The notes below the pieces were generated by a model that was given only the letters and a program-made list of their open reading frames with translations, searched no databases and was not told the DNA's origin. 64,000 bases of DNA from Sphaerisporangium sp. TRM90804 (GTDB taxonomy: Bacteria > Actinomycetota > Actinomycetes > Streptosporangiales > Streptosporangiaceae), in assembly GCF_029846175.1 (NCBI RefSeq), contig NZ_JARWAC010000029.1, positions 1 to 64,000 of the forward strand. Direction: 5' to 3'. This document shows positions 36,431 to 45,448 of this stretch, in pieces (within the stretch, counting starts at the first letter, position 1; each line of letters starts with the position of its first letter). The position numbers were made by a program, and so were the translations under genes.

Positions 36431-38869
36431 CTACCCGGCGGGGAGCCGGCGGACGCGTTCGTGGCGCGGGTCGTAGAGCGGCTCGCCGGCGACGCTCGCG
36501 GGCACCCACGTGCCGTTGACGCCCACCTCGACCTCGCCCGCGAAGGGGGCGCCGGGGCCGTCCTCGCCGACCGGCAGGTAGGCGTAGGCGATCGAGCGGT
36601 CGACGCGGTGCCCGTAGCCGCCGCTGGTCACCCGGGACGCCGGGGCGCCGTCCACCCTGACGGGCTCGCCGCCGAGGCACACCTGGGCGGGGTCGGCCGG
36701 CACCAGGCAGCGCAGGGAGCGGCGCGGGGGCGCCAGCGCCTCGCGGCCGAGGAAGTCCTTGCCGTCGCTGACGGCGAAGCCGAGGCCGGCCTCCAGCGGC
36801 GTCGTCTCGGGGGTGACGTCCATGCCCCAGACCCGGTAGCCCTTCTCCAGGCGCAGGCAGTCGAGCGCCCTGTACCCGGCGGGGCGCATGCCGTGCGGCG
36901 CGCCCGCCTCCATGAGCGTGTCCCACAGGGTCAGGCCGTACTCCGAGGGGCAGTACAGCTCCCAGCCGAACTCCCCGGCGAACGTCACCCGCTGGGCCAG
37001 CACCGGCACGTGGCCGACGGTGATCTCCCGGGCCCGCATGTAGCCGAACGTGAGGTCGTCGCCGGTGAGCGCGCCCAGGATGTCCAGGGCCTTCGGGCCC
37101 CACAGGCAGTAGCAGGCGTACGCGGAGGTCACGTCGCGGACCTCCACCCCGTTCCGGCGCAGCCAGGCGGCGTCGTGCACGCCGAACGCCGTCCCGGTGA
37201 CGACACGGAACCGGTCGTCGTCCAGGCGGGTCACGGTGACGTCCGCCTCGATGCCGCCGCGCTCGTTGAGCATCTGGGTGTAGACGACCGAGCCGGCGGG
37301 GCGGTCGAGGTCGTTGGCGAACAGGCGCTGCAGCCGGGCGAGCCCGGAGACCTCCAGCTTGGCGAAGGACGTCTGGTCGAACAGCCCCGCCGCGTCGCGG
37401 GTGGCCAGGCACTCGGCCCGGATCGCGGGCGACCAGAATCTGCCCGCCCACCCCGCCGGCCGGAACCGCTCGTCCTGGTCCTCGTCGCGGCCGGCCCCGG
37501 GGGCCTCGAACCAGTTGACGCGCTCCCAGCCCGCCTTCTCGCCGAAGGCCGCGCCCATCCCCGCGTGGCGGACCCACGCGGGCGAGCGGCGCAGAGGGCG
37601 CGCCGCGGCGCGCTCCTCGCCGGGGTAGACCACGTCGTAGTACTTGCTGTAGGAGTCCAGGGCCTTGGCGCGGGCCCATCGGGGGGCGCGGGCGTGCGCG
37701 CCGAACCGGCGGACGTCCATGCCGAAGACGTCGTACTCCGGCGAGCCGTCCACGATCCATTCGGCCATGACCTTGCCGACGCCTCCGGCCGCGGCGAGGC
37801 CGTGCACGCAGAACCCGGCCGCCACCCACAGGCCGGGCACCGACGTCTCGCCCAGCAGGAACTCGCCGTCGGGGGTGAACGCCTCGGGGCCGTGCACGAC
37901 CTTCGCGAACGCCGACGGGTCGTCGCCGTCGCCGGGCACCACCCGGGCCAGCTCGGGCACCCGGCGCCGCGCCGACTCCCACGACTCGCGGAACTTCGCC
38001 ATGTCGGGGTCGAAGAGCGTGCGCGGCTCGGCCAGCGGCGCCGCCGACTCCCACACGTCCGGGTCACGGACGTAGCCGCCGACGAGCACGCCACCGGCCT
38101 CCTCGCGGAAGTACACGATGTTGTCGGGGTCACGGACGGTCGGCGTGGCGGCGGGCACCCCGAACGGCGGCGTCACGACGTACTGGTGCTTGATGGGCAC
38201 GACGGGCACGTGCGCCCCGGCCAGCCGGCCGACCTCTCCCGCGGCGGCGCCGGCCGCGTCGACCACGGTGCCGGTCGCGATGCGCTGCTCGCCCACCCGG
38301 ACGCCGCTCACCCGGCCGTCCCGGACGTCCACCCCGGTCACCTCGGCGCCGGTGACGATGCGGACGCCGAGCTTCTCGGCCCCGGCCGCCAGGGCGCGGG
38401 CCAGGCTCGCCGGGTCGAGCCAGCCGTCGCCCGGCAGCCACAGCGCCGACCGCACGTCGGCGGTCTCCAGCAGCGGCAGCATGCGCTGAGCGTCCGCGGC
38501 GGACAGGAGCTCCATCTCCAGCCCGTAGGTCTCGGCGGCGCCCGCCTGGCGCAGCAGCTCCTCGTGCCGCTCGGCGGTGGTGGCCAGCCGCAGGCCGCCG
38601 ACGCCGTGCCAGCCCGGGTCCAGGCCGGTGAGCTCGCGCAGTTCGGGGTAGAGCCCGGCCGAGTACATGATCATGCGGGTCTGGGTGACCGTGGACCTGA
38701 GCTGGCCGACGAAGCCGGCCGAGTGCCAGGTGGTCCCCTCGGTCAGCTCGTGGCGCTCAAGCAGGACGACGTCGGTCCAGCCGAGCCGGGCGAGATGATA
38801 GGCGACGCTGCATCCGGCGACACCGCCGCCGACGACCACGGCCCGCGCCTCGGCCGGAAGTTGCACCAT
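36431..38869 (-). CDS. FAD-dependent dimethylglycine/sarcosine dehydrogenase-like protein with GcvT domain
   Basis: An 812-residue two-part flavoenzyme. The N-terminal half is a DAO-type FAD oxidoreductase: GGGVAGCSVAYHLARLGW (about 14-31), and GTTWHSAGFVGQ, where His aligns with the His that carries covalent FAD in dimethylglycine dehydrogenase. The C-terminal half (from about 430) is a GcvT-like folate-binding fold (TYDQMLNERGG-like segment TQMLNERGG, and the GYRALDCLRLEKGYRVWG patch). It probably demethylates N-methylglycine compounds and passes one-carbon units to tetrahydrofolate. It is divergent from a choline kinase-like gene and an amine permease. Confidence 0.9.
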   Translation of the reverse strand: MVQLPAEARAVVVGGGVAGCSVAYHLARLGWTDVVLLERHELTEGTTWHSAGFVGQLRSTVTQTRMIMYSAGLYPELRELTGLDPGWHGVGGLRLATTAERHEELLRQAGAAETYGLEMELLSAADAQRMLPLLETADVRSALWLPGDGWLDPASLARALAAGAEKLGVRIVTGAEVTGVDVRDGRVSGVRVGEQRIATGTVVDAAGAAAGEVGRLAGAHVPVVPIKHQYVVTPPFGVPAATPTVRDPDNIVYFREEAGGVLVGGYVRDPDVWESAAPLAEPRTLFDPDMAKFRESWESARRRVPELARVVPGDGDDPSAFAKVVHGPEAFTPDGEFLLGETSVPGLWVAAGFCVHGLAAAGGVGKVMAEWIVDGSPEYDVFGMDVRRFGAHARAPRWARAKALDSYSKYYDVVYPGEERAAARPLRRSPAWVRHAGMGAAFGEKAGWERVNWFEAPGAGRDEDQDERFRPAGWAGRFWSPAIRAECLATRDAAGLFDQTSFAKLEVSGLARLQRLFANDLDRPAGSVVYTQMLNERGGIEADVTVTRLDDDRFRVVTGTAFGVHDAAWLRRNGVEVRDVTSAYACYCLWGPKALDILGALTGDDLTFGYMRAREITVGHVPVLAQRVTFAGEFGWELYCPSEYGLTLWDTLMEAGAPHGMRPAGYRALDCLRLEKGYRVWGMDVTPETTPLEAGLGFAVSDGKDFLGREALAPPRRSLRCLVPADPAQVCLGGEPVRVDGAPASRVTSGGYGHRVDRSIAYAYLPVGEDGPGAPFAGEVEVGVNGTWVPASVAGEPLYDPRHERVRRLPAG

Positions 38870-38911
38870 CTCTACTCCCGTGTAACAACCATCCCGCATA
38901 ATGACGATCAA

Positions 38912-38929
38912 TGGTCTGAAGGTAGACCA
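38912..38929. promoter_or_regulatory. Palindromic operator in the choline/DMG divergent region
   Basis: TGGTCT-GAAGGT-AGACCA is a perfect six-base inverted repeat lying between a CATAAT (38897-38902) and the AAGGAGG of the + strand operon. The shape TGGTC-N-GACCA is typical of GntR/FadR-family operators. No regulator gene is encoded adjacent. Confidence 0.55.
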
Positions 38930-38942
38930 AAGGAGGCCCGCC

Positions 38943-39920
38943 GTGCCAGATGCCCTCACCTCGGCACTCGATCGCGTCGTGGCCTGGGCCGGCCGGCCGG
39001 TCATCCCTACCCAGATCAAGGGCGGCCTGAGCCACCGCATCCTGCGCCTGGACACCGAGGACGGCGACCGCTGGCTGCTGCGCGTCCTCGACCCGCGCGT
39101 GTCGGCCGCCGGGCTGGGCATCCCGCTCGACCTGGAGATCGTCAACACCACCCGCGCCGCCGAGACCGGCGTCGGCGCGCGGGTCCTGCTCACGCTGCCC
39201 GGCGCCGTGCTGCTGGAGTACATCGACGGCCCCACGCTCGACGCGCCGGCCGTGCGCGACCCCGCGATGGCCGAGGGCATCGCGGAGGCCTGCCGCCGCC
39301 TGCACGCGGGCCCGCGCTTCGCCACCGAGTTCTCGATCTTCCGTAAGCAGGAGGAGCTGCTGGCGCTCTGCCGCCGGCACGGGCTGGGCACCCCCGCCGG
39401 GTACGAGGACCGGCTGCCCGCCGTCGCCGAGATCGAGGACGCGCTGGCGGCCCGGCCGCCGGCCACCGTGCCCTGCCACAACGACCTGCTGCCGGAGAAC
39501 TTCATCCTGGACGGCACGACGGTCCGCATCGTGGACTACCAGCTCTCCGGCAACAACGACCCCGCCTTCGAGCTCGGGGACATCGCCGCGGAGGCCGACT
39601 TCGAACCCGACATGGTCGACCGGTTGACGCGCGCCTACTTCGGGGACGAAGATCCGGCGGCAAGGGTCAGGCTGCACCTGATCATGTCCAACATCACGTG
39701 GACGCTGTGGTTCAGCGTCCACCACGGCCTGCTGGCCGAGCACGCCGCGGCCGCCGGCTTCGACTACGAGGCCGAGGCCGCGGACAAGTTCGCCCAGGCC
39801 GTACGAGACCTCGACGACCCGGGCTTCGGCTCCCTGATGGACGCGGTGCGGGGCAGGCGACCGTCCCGCGTCCCGCGAAAGGCACCACCCGCACCCCCCG
39901 CACCACCCAAGGAGGCCTAA
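38943..39920 (+). CDS. Choline/ethanolamine kinase-like phosphotransferase
   Basis: A 325-residue APH-fold kinase. The Brenner motif CHNDLLPENF (catalytic Asp) and the choline-kinase-type IVDYQLSGNNDPAFELGD metal-binding segment are present near residues 177-212; the nucleotide loop starts GGLSHRILRL. It may phosphorylate choline, ethanolamine or thiamine-like amines. GTG 38943 is chosen because AAAGGAGG lies six bases upstream; the ATG at 38901 would include the operator in the gene. It abuts the permease (TAA immediately followed by ATG). Confidence 0.87.
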   Translation: MPDALTSALDRVVAWAGRPVIPTQIKGGLSHRILRLDTEDGDRWLLRVLDPRVSAAGLGIPLDLEIVNTTRAAETGVGARVLLTLPGAVLLEYIDGPTLDAPAVRDPAMAEGIAEACRRLHAGPRFATEFSIFRKQEELLALCRRHGLGTPAGYEDRLPAVAEIEDALAARPPATVPCHNDLLPENFILDGTTVRIVDYQLSGNNDPAFELGDIAAEADFEPDMVDRLTRAYFGDEDPAARVRLHLIMSNITWTLWFSVHHGLLAEHAAAAGFDYEAEAADKFAQAVRDLDDPGFGSLMDAVRGRRPSRVPRKAPPAPPAPPKEA

Positions 39921-41483
39921 ATGGCCCAGCCCTCCGCCCTCGACGACGACGCCGAACGCCTGGCCGAACTCGGATACAAGCAGGAGCTCTCCCGCACCTG
40001 GAGCGGCTTCTCCAACTTCGCCATCTCCTTCTCGATCATCTCGATCCTCGCCGGGTGCTTCACCACCTTCGGCCAGGCGTGGAACAACGGCGGCCCCATC
40101 GCCATCTCGGTCGGATGGCCGCTGATCTCGGTGTTCATCCTCATCATCGGCCTGTGCATGTCGGAGCTGGTGTCGGCCTACCCCACGGCGGGCGGCATCT
40201 ACTGGTGGGCCGCCAAGCTGGGCCGCCCGATCCACGGCTGGTTCACCGGCTGGCTCAACCTGATCGGGCTCATCGCGGTCACCGCGTCGGTCGACTACGG
40301 CTGCGCCACGTTCCTCAACATCACCATCGGCCGGTTCAGCGAGAGCTGGGCGCAGGGCGACCCGCTGCGGCAGACGTTCCTGCTCTTCGCGGTGGTCCTG
40401 GTGCTGCACGCGCTGATCAACATCTACAGCCACCGGCTGATCTCGGTGCTGCAGAACGTCTCGGTGTGGTGGCACGTGGTCGGCGCGGCCGTGGTGGTGG
40501 GGATCCTGATCTTCGGGCCGTCGGAGCACCAGAGCGTCGGGTTCCTGTTCGAGCGGTTCAACAACTCCGGGTTCGGCGAGGGCGCCTCGGGCCCGATGTT
40601 CTGGCTGTACGTCCTGCCGCTCGGCTTCCTGCTCACCCAGTACACGATCACCGGCTTCGACGCCTGCGCGCACGTGTCGGAGGAGACCCACGGGGCCGCG
40701 ATGAGCGCGGCCAAGGGCCTGTGGAGGTCGATCTTCTACTCGGCCATCGGCGGATGGATCCTGCTGCTGGCCTTCCTGTTCGCCGCGACCGACGTCGCGG
40801 CGGTCAACGAGGAGGCCGGGTTCGTCGGCGCGATCTTCACCTCCTCGCTGACGCCGGCCCTGGCCACCGTGATCTTCGGCATCTCGACGATCGGGCAGTT
40901 CTTCTGCGGGATGAGCTGCGTGACGTCGATGTCGCGCATGACGTACGCGTTCTCCCGCGACGGCGCCGTGCCCGGGTGGCGGCTGTGGTCGCGCGTCGAC
41001 CGCAACCGCACGCCGGTGAACGCGATCATCGCCGGCTGCGCGGTCGCGCTGCTGATCACGCTGCCCGCCCTGTACGCCCCTCCCGGGACCACCACGCCGG
41101 TGGCGTTCCTCGCCGTCGTCTCGATCGCGGTGATCGGCCTGTACCTGGCCTTCCTCATCCCGATCTGGCTGCGCCTGCGCATGGGCGACGGCTTCAGGCC
41201 CGGCCCGTGGACGCTGGGCCGCAGGTACAGGGTGTTCTGCTGGATCGCGGTGATCGAGATCGCCGTCATCTCGGTCTACTTCGTGCTGCCGATCAGCCCC
41301 GCCGGCGTGCCCGGCCACCCGGACTTCACCTGGACGTCGGTCAACTACGCGCCGATCGCGGTGGGCGCGGTGCTGGTGGCCATCGGCCTGTGGTGGCGGC
41401 TGACGGCGCGACGCTGGTTCGCCGGCCCGCGCCGCACGATCGACGAGGCGGCCCCGGCCGGGGAGAAGCCTCCCGTCGGCTGA
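39921..41483 (+). CDS. APC family amino acid/amine permease (GABA/choline permease-like)
   Basis: A 520-residue transporter with about 12 membrane helices, the first near residue 35. The APC signature SVGWPLISVFILIIGLCMSELVSAYPTAGGIYWW (about 55-90) and EETHGAAMSAAKGLW (about 255) fit the eukaryote-like UGA4/HNM1 branch that carries GABA or choline. ATG directly follows the kinase stop; AAGGAGG overlaps that stop. With the kinase and the divergent dehydrogenase it suggests uptake and use of a methylated amine. Confidence 0.9.
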   Translation: MAQPSALDDDAERLAELGYKQELSRTWSGFSNFAISFSIISILAGCFTTFGQAWNNGGPIAISVGWPLISVFILIIGLCMSELVSAYPTAGGIYWWAAKLGRPIHGWFTGWLNLIGLIAVTASVDYGCATFLNITIGRFSESWAQGDPLRQTFLLFAVVLVLHALINIYSHRLISVLQNVSVWWHVVGAAVVVGILIFGPSEHQSVGFLFERFNNSGFGEGASGPMFWLYVLPLGFLLTQYTITGFDACAHVSEETHGAAMSAAKGLWRSIFYSAIGGWILLLAFLFAATDVAAVNEEAGFVGAIFTSSLTPALATVIFGISTIGQFFCGMSCVTSMSRMTYAFSRDGAVPGWRLWSRVDRNRTPVNAIIAGCAVALLITLPALYAPPGTTTPVAFLAVVSIAVIGLYLAFLIPIWLRLRMGDGFRPGPWTLGRRYRVFCWIAVIEIAVISVYFVLPISPAGVPGHPDFTWTSVNYAPIAVGAVLVAIGLWWRLTARRWFAGPRRTIDEAAPAGEKPPVG

Positions 41484-41515
41484 CGCCGCCCCTCACGCTC
41501 GCGGCCGTCGCCCGC

Positions 41516-42190
41516 TCACCGCGGCGCGGCGGCCTCGAACGCCTCGGCGACGACCCGGCGGACGTGCGCGAGCACGGGCGGCTCGGCCAGCTCGCGGGCC
41601 AGGGAGGTCATGTCGACCTCCGGCATGCCGCACGGCACGGCGTAGTGCCAGGGCTCGAGGTCGCCGTCGACGTTGAGGGCGAAGCCGTGGCTGGTGACGC
41701 CGCGGCCTGCCCGCATGCCGATCGAGACGATCTTGCGGCCGGTCTCGCGGGTCCACACGCCGGTGAGCAGTTCCGACCCCGGAGGCGTCTCGCGGCGCTC
41801 CGCGGCGAGGCCGAGCTTCTCCAGAGCCTCGACGAGGCGGTTCTCCACCTCGCGGACGTAGTCGACGACGCCCTCGCCGTCACGGAGCTTGACGATCAGG
41901 TAGCCCACGAGCTGCCCGGGGCCGTGGTAGGTGAGCTGGCCTCCCCGTCCGGTCGGGACGACGGGGATGCCGTACGAGGGATCGGGCAGGTGCTCGGCGG
42001 CGGTGCGCTTTCCGACCGTGAACACCTGCGGGTGGCTGAGCAGCCAGAGCGTGTCGGGCAGGTCGTCGCGCTGACGCGCCTCGACCAGCTCCGACATGCG
42101 CTCCATGGCCCGCTCGTAGTCGACGAGCTCGTCCTGGACGAGGGCCAGGGGCCGTGCGCGGAGGGTTCGTTCGCTCACGAGCCCGAGCAT
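41516..42190 (-). CDS. lipB: Lipoyl(octanoyl) transferase
   Basis: A 224-residue octanoyltransferase that moves octanoate from acyl carrier protein to lipoyl domains, the first step of lipoate synthesis. The family motifs RGGQLTYHGPGQLVGY (about 82-97), KIVSIGMRAGRGVTSHGFALNV with the catalytic Lys (about 144-165) and PCGMPEVDMTSL with the catalytic Cys are all intact. A GTG five codons in (VSERTLR) is an alternative start. lipA is not in the window. Confidence 0.95.
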   Translation of the reverse strand: MLGLVSERTLRARPLALVQDELVDYERAMERMSELVEARQRDDLPDTLWLLSHPQVFTVGKRTAAEHLPDPSYGIPVVPTGRGGQLTYHGPGQLVGYLIVKLRDGEGVVDYVREVENRLVEALEKLGLAAERRETPPGSELLTGVWTRETGRKIVSIGMRAGRGVTSHGFALNVDGDLEPWHYAVPCGMPEVDMTSLARELAEPPVLAHVRRVVAEAFEAAAPR

Positions 42191-42209
42191 ACGTCCTACA
42201 ACCGAACGA

Positions 42210-42416
42210 TCAGCGCCGGGAGTACTGGTTGTAGCCCGCGCCGACCGGTGCCTTCGGCACGAACACCCACATCACCAGGTAGACGACGAACTGCGGGCCC
42301 GGCAGGATGCACGAGAGGAGGAACAGCAGCCGCACCATCGACGGCCGCATGCCCCACTTCTCGGCGAGACCGCCGCAGACACCGGCGATCACCTTGTGCT
42401 GTCTTGATCTGTGCAT
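42210..42416 (-). CDS. PspC domain membrane protein
   Basis: A 68-residue protein nearly all PspC domain: HKVIAGVCGGLAEKWGMRPSMVRLLFLLSCILPGPQFVVYLVMWVFVP. One strong membrane span runs about 28-56, and the cytoplasmic side precedes it. It may report envelope stress, as PspC does in the phage-shock system. ATG 42416 follows GGGGAGAG; the longer frame from 42491 has no RBS. Confidence 0.88.
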   Translation of the reverse strand: MHRSRQHKVIAGVCGGLAEKWGMRPSMVRLLFLLSCILPGPQFVVYLVMWVFVPKAPVGAGYNQYSRR

Positions 42417-42578
42417 GTATCTCTCCCCGTTTCTTCTCCCGTTTCGTGAAGTCCAACGATCGGTACCTCTGCCCCGTTCCGGAAAAGTCATTCACAGCCC
42501 CACGCCACCCCCACCGCACGTGCGGTGAACAGGGCCACGACCCCTTAGGGTGGCAATCCCCTGACCATGGAGAGCAAA

Positions 42579-43157
42579 GTGGATCTGCCCATCCTGCAGG
42601 CGCAACGACGTCTCGTCGTGCGCCAGAAGATCACCATGATGGTGAACCGTTATGTGGTCCATCTGGAGGAGCCCGACGGCTCGCAGGGCCCCATGGTCGC
42701 GTTCGCCGAGCAGAAGCGCATGGCGTTCAAGGAGCAGGTCACGCTGTACACCGACGAGTCACGCCAGTACGTGCTGGCCGGCTTCAAGGCGCGCAAGGTG
42801 CTCGACCTCGGCAGCGGGTACGACGTCGTCGACCACGCGGGCCAGCCGATCGGCTTCTTCAAGAAGGACTTCGCCGCCTCGCTGCTCCGCTCGACCTGGC
42901 ACTTCCAGCAGCCGGGCCTGCCCACCCTCACCGGCCAGGAGCGCAACTTCGTGGTCAGCCTGGTGCGCCGGTTCGTCGACTCCCTGTCGTGGCTGCCGTA
43001 CCACTTCGACTTCAAGCAGGGGGCCCAGATCGGCTTCTCGGTGGAGCGCAGGTGGGGCCTGCGCGACCGCTACGCCGTCGAGGTCAACGACCCCCGGCTC
43101 GACCGCCGGCTCGTCATCGCGATGGCCGTCGCCCTCGACGCCCTCCAGTCCCGCTGA
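42579..43157 (+). CDS. LURP-one-related (tubby-fold) family protein
   Basis: A 192-residue protein with the beta-rich LURP-one/DUF567 fold: a run of strands separated by short turns (LVVRQKI, YVVHLEE, YVLAGFKARKVLDLGSGYDVVDHAGQPIGFFKKDF) and a C-terminal helix (RRLVIAMAVALDALQSR). Related proteins bind membranes or lipids but no activity is settled. GTG 42579 follows GGAG at six bases; the ATG at 42567 (adding MESK) is the other candidate. It is divergent from the PspC gene. Confidence 0.75.
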   Translation: MDLPILQAQRRLVVRQKITMMVNRYVVHLEEPDGSQGPMVAFAEQKRMAFKEQVTLYTDESRQYVLAGFKARKVLDLGSGYDVVDHAGQPIGFFKKDFAASLLRSTWHFQQPGLPTLTGQERNFVVSLVRRFVDSLSWLPYHFDFKQGAQIGFSVERRWGLRDRYAVEVNDPRLDRRLVIAMAVALDALQSR

Positions 43158-43230
43158 TCCACCCGCCCGGGCGGCCCGCCCCGCCGCCGTAGCCGCCCGG
43201 TGAGGGTGACCTCACGATGAACGCCGGCGC

Positions 43231-44205
43231 TCAGACGCCGGCGGTGGCCGCGGGCAGGGCCGCGCCGACCCGCTCGTCCCGGCCGCGCCGGGCCGGCGCC
43301 ACGAGCAGCGCCAGCCCCGCCAGCGCCCACACCCCGAGCACGGCGGCGGGCGCCCCCAGGGCCGCCCCGCCGAAGTGGACCACATTGCGCACCGCCTCGG
43401 CGCCCGCGCTCACGGGCAGCGCCTGCCCGATCGCCGCGTACCACTCGGGCACGAAGCGCGCGCCGAGCGGCCCGCCGCCCGCGGGCAGCCCGATGGGGAT
43501 GAACAGGATGGCGGCCAGGCCCGCGCCGGCCACGCCCACCACGCGCAGGAGCCCGGCGACCACCAGGGCGATGGTCAGGGTCAGCGCGGCGGAGACGGCG
43601 GCCAGCGCGGCGAGGTCGCCCGGCAGCGCGCCGAACGCCACGTCGGCCAGCAGCGCGTTACCGGCGCCCACCAGCGCCGACCCCAGGGCCATCACGCCCA
43701 CCCGGGCGCCCGGCCCGAGGCCCGGCGCCTCCCGGGCGAGCAGCAGGGCCAGGGCGAGACCCGGGACGACCAGCGCGAGCGTGTAGAACATGCCCGAGAC
43801 GCCGCCCGCGTCGCCGGGCGGCAGCGGCACGGCGTCCTCGACGGTGAGCCGGCCGCCCTGGGCCTTGGCGGCCTCCCCGAACACCGTCGTGAGCACGGTG
43901 ACGGTCGTCCGTCCCGCAGCCCCGGCGACGACCAGCCTGCCCGCCTGCGACACCAGCACGCCGTCGACCTCCCGGTCGAGCAGCGCGGCGCGCGCTTCTC
44001 GCTCGGAGGCGTGGCCCGACAGCTCGAAGGCGCCCGGCCGGCGCTGTTCGAGCGTCGCGGCCAGCCGCTCGACGACCTGCGGCGGACCCACCACCGCGAC
44101 GGGGACGCCGTGCGGCTCGGGGTTGCTCAGCGCGCCGAGGAACGAGCCGGCGAACAGCATGCCCACGAACGTGACGCCCACCAAGATCTGGATGATCCCG
44201 CGCAT
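43231..44205 (-). CDS. ABC-2-like membrane protein (YhgE/DUF3533-type), function uncertain
   Basis: A 324-residue membrane protein. An N-terminal signal-anchor (about 5-27) is followed by an extracytoplasmic domain (30-145) and five or six hydrophobic helices (about 147-310), with the layout of YhgE/Pip or DUF3533 ABC-2-type proteins. No ATPase is nearby. A TetR-type gene often accompanies this family but none is seen here. The function cannot be assigned. Confidence 0.72.
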   Translation of the reverse strand: MRGIIQILVGVTFVGMLFAGSFLGALSNPEPHGVPVAVVGPPQVVERLAATLEQRRPGAFELSGHASEREARAALLDREVDGVLVSQAGRLVVAGAAGRTTVTVLTTVFGEAAKAQGGRLTVEDAVPLPPGDAGGVSGMFYTLALVVPGLALALLLAREAPGLGPGARVGVMALGSALVGAGNALLADVAFGALPGDLAALAAVSAALTLTIALVVAGLLRVVGVAGAGLAAILFIPIGLPAGGGPLGARFVPEWYAAIGQALPVSAGAEAVRNVVHFGGAALGAPAAVLGVWALAGLALLVAPARRGRDERVGAALPAATAGV

Positions 44206-44311
44206 TTTTCACCACCTGTTGAGTTCTCAGTGTCGAGCTCACCATAGACCAAACTCATCGCGGGGTGAATTGTTTGCGCGCACGGGATCAGAACACCGCG
44301 CGCCAGACGCG

Positions 44312-44356
44312 GAAGGCCCCGGCGCCGGGTCGCGAGGACCGGGCTCCGGGGCCTTC
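44312..44356 (-). terminator. Hairpin terminator after the short ALDH operon
   Basis: GAAGGCCCCGG (44312-44322) pairs perfectly with CCGGGGCCTTC (44346-44356) about 20 bases past the stop of the short aldehyde dehydrogenase, which ends the deoC-ALDH operon. Confidence 0.8.
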
Positions 44357-44376
44357 GAAAGGGGCCGTGCGGCGGC

Positions 44377-45246
44377 TCAGACGCCGATCGGGTGCCAGAC
44401 GGTCTTGGTCTCCAGGAACGCCGTCATGCGCTCGATGCCGGGCTCGGCCAGCCAGTCGACCTTCCCCGCCGGGCGCAGCACCCGCTTGAGGTTCTCGGCG
44501 GCGTCCTTCTCGCACGCGACCGCCAGCTCGTCGGGGCAGCCGGTGAGGTCGACCGCGTTGACGTCCATGTGGGCCGACAGCCACGGCGCCAGCTCGGCCG
44601 CCCTGCCGGTCAGCAGGTTCACCACGCCGCCGGGCAGGTCGGAGGTGGCCAGCACCTCCGCCAGCGTGATCGCCGGCAGCGGCGCCCGCTCGGAGGCCAC
44701 CACCACGCAGGTGTTGCCGGTGACGATCACCGGGGCGATCACCGAGACCAGGCCGAGCAGCGGCCCCATCGGCGGCGCCACCACGGCGACGACGCCGGTC
44801 GGCTCGGCGCTGGACAGGTTGAAGTAGGGCCCGGCGACCGGGTTGGCCGACCCCCGCAGCACGCCGATCTTGTCGGACCAGCCCGCGTACCAGACCAGCC
44901 GGTCGACCGCGGCGTCGACCAGCTCGCCCGCCTTGCGGGCCGAGACGCCGTCGGCGTCGGCGACCTCGGCGGCGAACTGCGCCCGGCGCCCCTCCAGCAT
45001 CTCGGCGATCCGGTACAGGATCTGGCCCCGGTTGTAGGCCGTGGCGCCCGACCAGCCCGGGAACGCCTTGCGGGCGGCCGACACCGCGTCACGCGCGTCC
45101 TTGCGCGAGGCGCGGGCGGCGTTGGCGAGGAAGTCGCCCTTGGAGGAGGTCACGGCGTAGGACCTTCCGCTCTCCGAACGCGGGAACGCCCCGCCGATGT
45201 ACAGCTTGTACGTCTTGCGCACGGCAAGCCTGCCCGGCTCAGTCAT
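44377..45246 (-). CDS. Short aldehyde dehydrogenase-like protein without catalytic domain
   Basis: A 289-residue protein covering only the NAD-binding half of the ALDH superfamily (a full enzyme is about 480). Segments YNRGQILYRIAEMLEGRR and PTGVVAVVAPPMGPLLGLVSVIAPVIVTGNTCVV correspond to the cofactor domain; the region with the catalytic Cys and Glu is absent. The frame is clean and the length fits a conserved actinobacterial type, so it is probably not a pseudogene but a partner of the full ALDH two genes upstream, like the truncated second domain of ALDH16 proteins. Confidence 0.8.
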   Translation of the reverse strand: MTEPGRLAVRKTYKLYIGGAFPRSESGRSYAVTSSKGDFLANAARASRKDARDAVSAARKAFPGWSGATAYNRGQILYRIAEMLEGRRAQFAAEVADADGVSARKAGELVDAAVDRLVWYAGWSDKIGVLRGSANPVAGPYFNLSSAEPTGVVAVVAPPMGPLLGLVSVIAPVIVTGNTCVVVASERAPLPAITLAEVLATSDLPGGVVNLLTGRAAELAPWLSAHMDVNAVDLTGCPDELAVACEKDAAENLKRVLRPAGKVDWLAEPGIERMTAFLETKTVWHPIGV

Positions 45247-45448
45247 CGCTCCTCCAGGTGGTCTCTTCGAAGGAGAGCCGCGCGGCCATGGCCACCTGGT
45301 GGCAGCGGCTCACCCCGCAGCGGTGGGCGAACCAGCCGCGGCGGGTGGTCGTGGCGGCACGCGCGGGACGGGCGTAGGCGCGCCCCTGGGCCGCCTGCGC
45401 CCGCCGGGCCCTGCGCGGCCCCCTGCGGTGCTCGCACGGCTCAGACAT
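45239..45448 (-). CDS. 69-aa basic Cys-containing protein, overlapped at both ends
   Basis: A small ORF between two aldehyde dehydrogenase genes. Its ATG (45448) overlaps the upstream ALDH stop by 8 bases (ATGTCTGA) and its stop overlaps the short ALDH start by 8 bases (ATGACTGA), so ribosomes could pass through all three genes. The product is basic and Arg/Ala-rich with Cys5, Cys44 and Cys49. I do not recognise it. The double coupling argues for a real gene; low complexity argues for caution. Confidence 0.5.
   Translation of the reverse strand: MSEPCEHRRGPRRARRAQAAQGRAYARPARAATTTRRGWFAHRCGVSRCHQVAMAARLSFEETTWRSDD

Noticed and set aside
44377-45246. Short ALDH as a pseudogene
   Set aside because: The frame is intact, has normal codon use, tight coupling at its start and a terminator right after its stop; a conserved truncated type is more likely.
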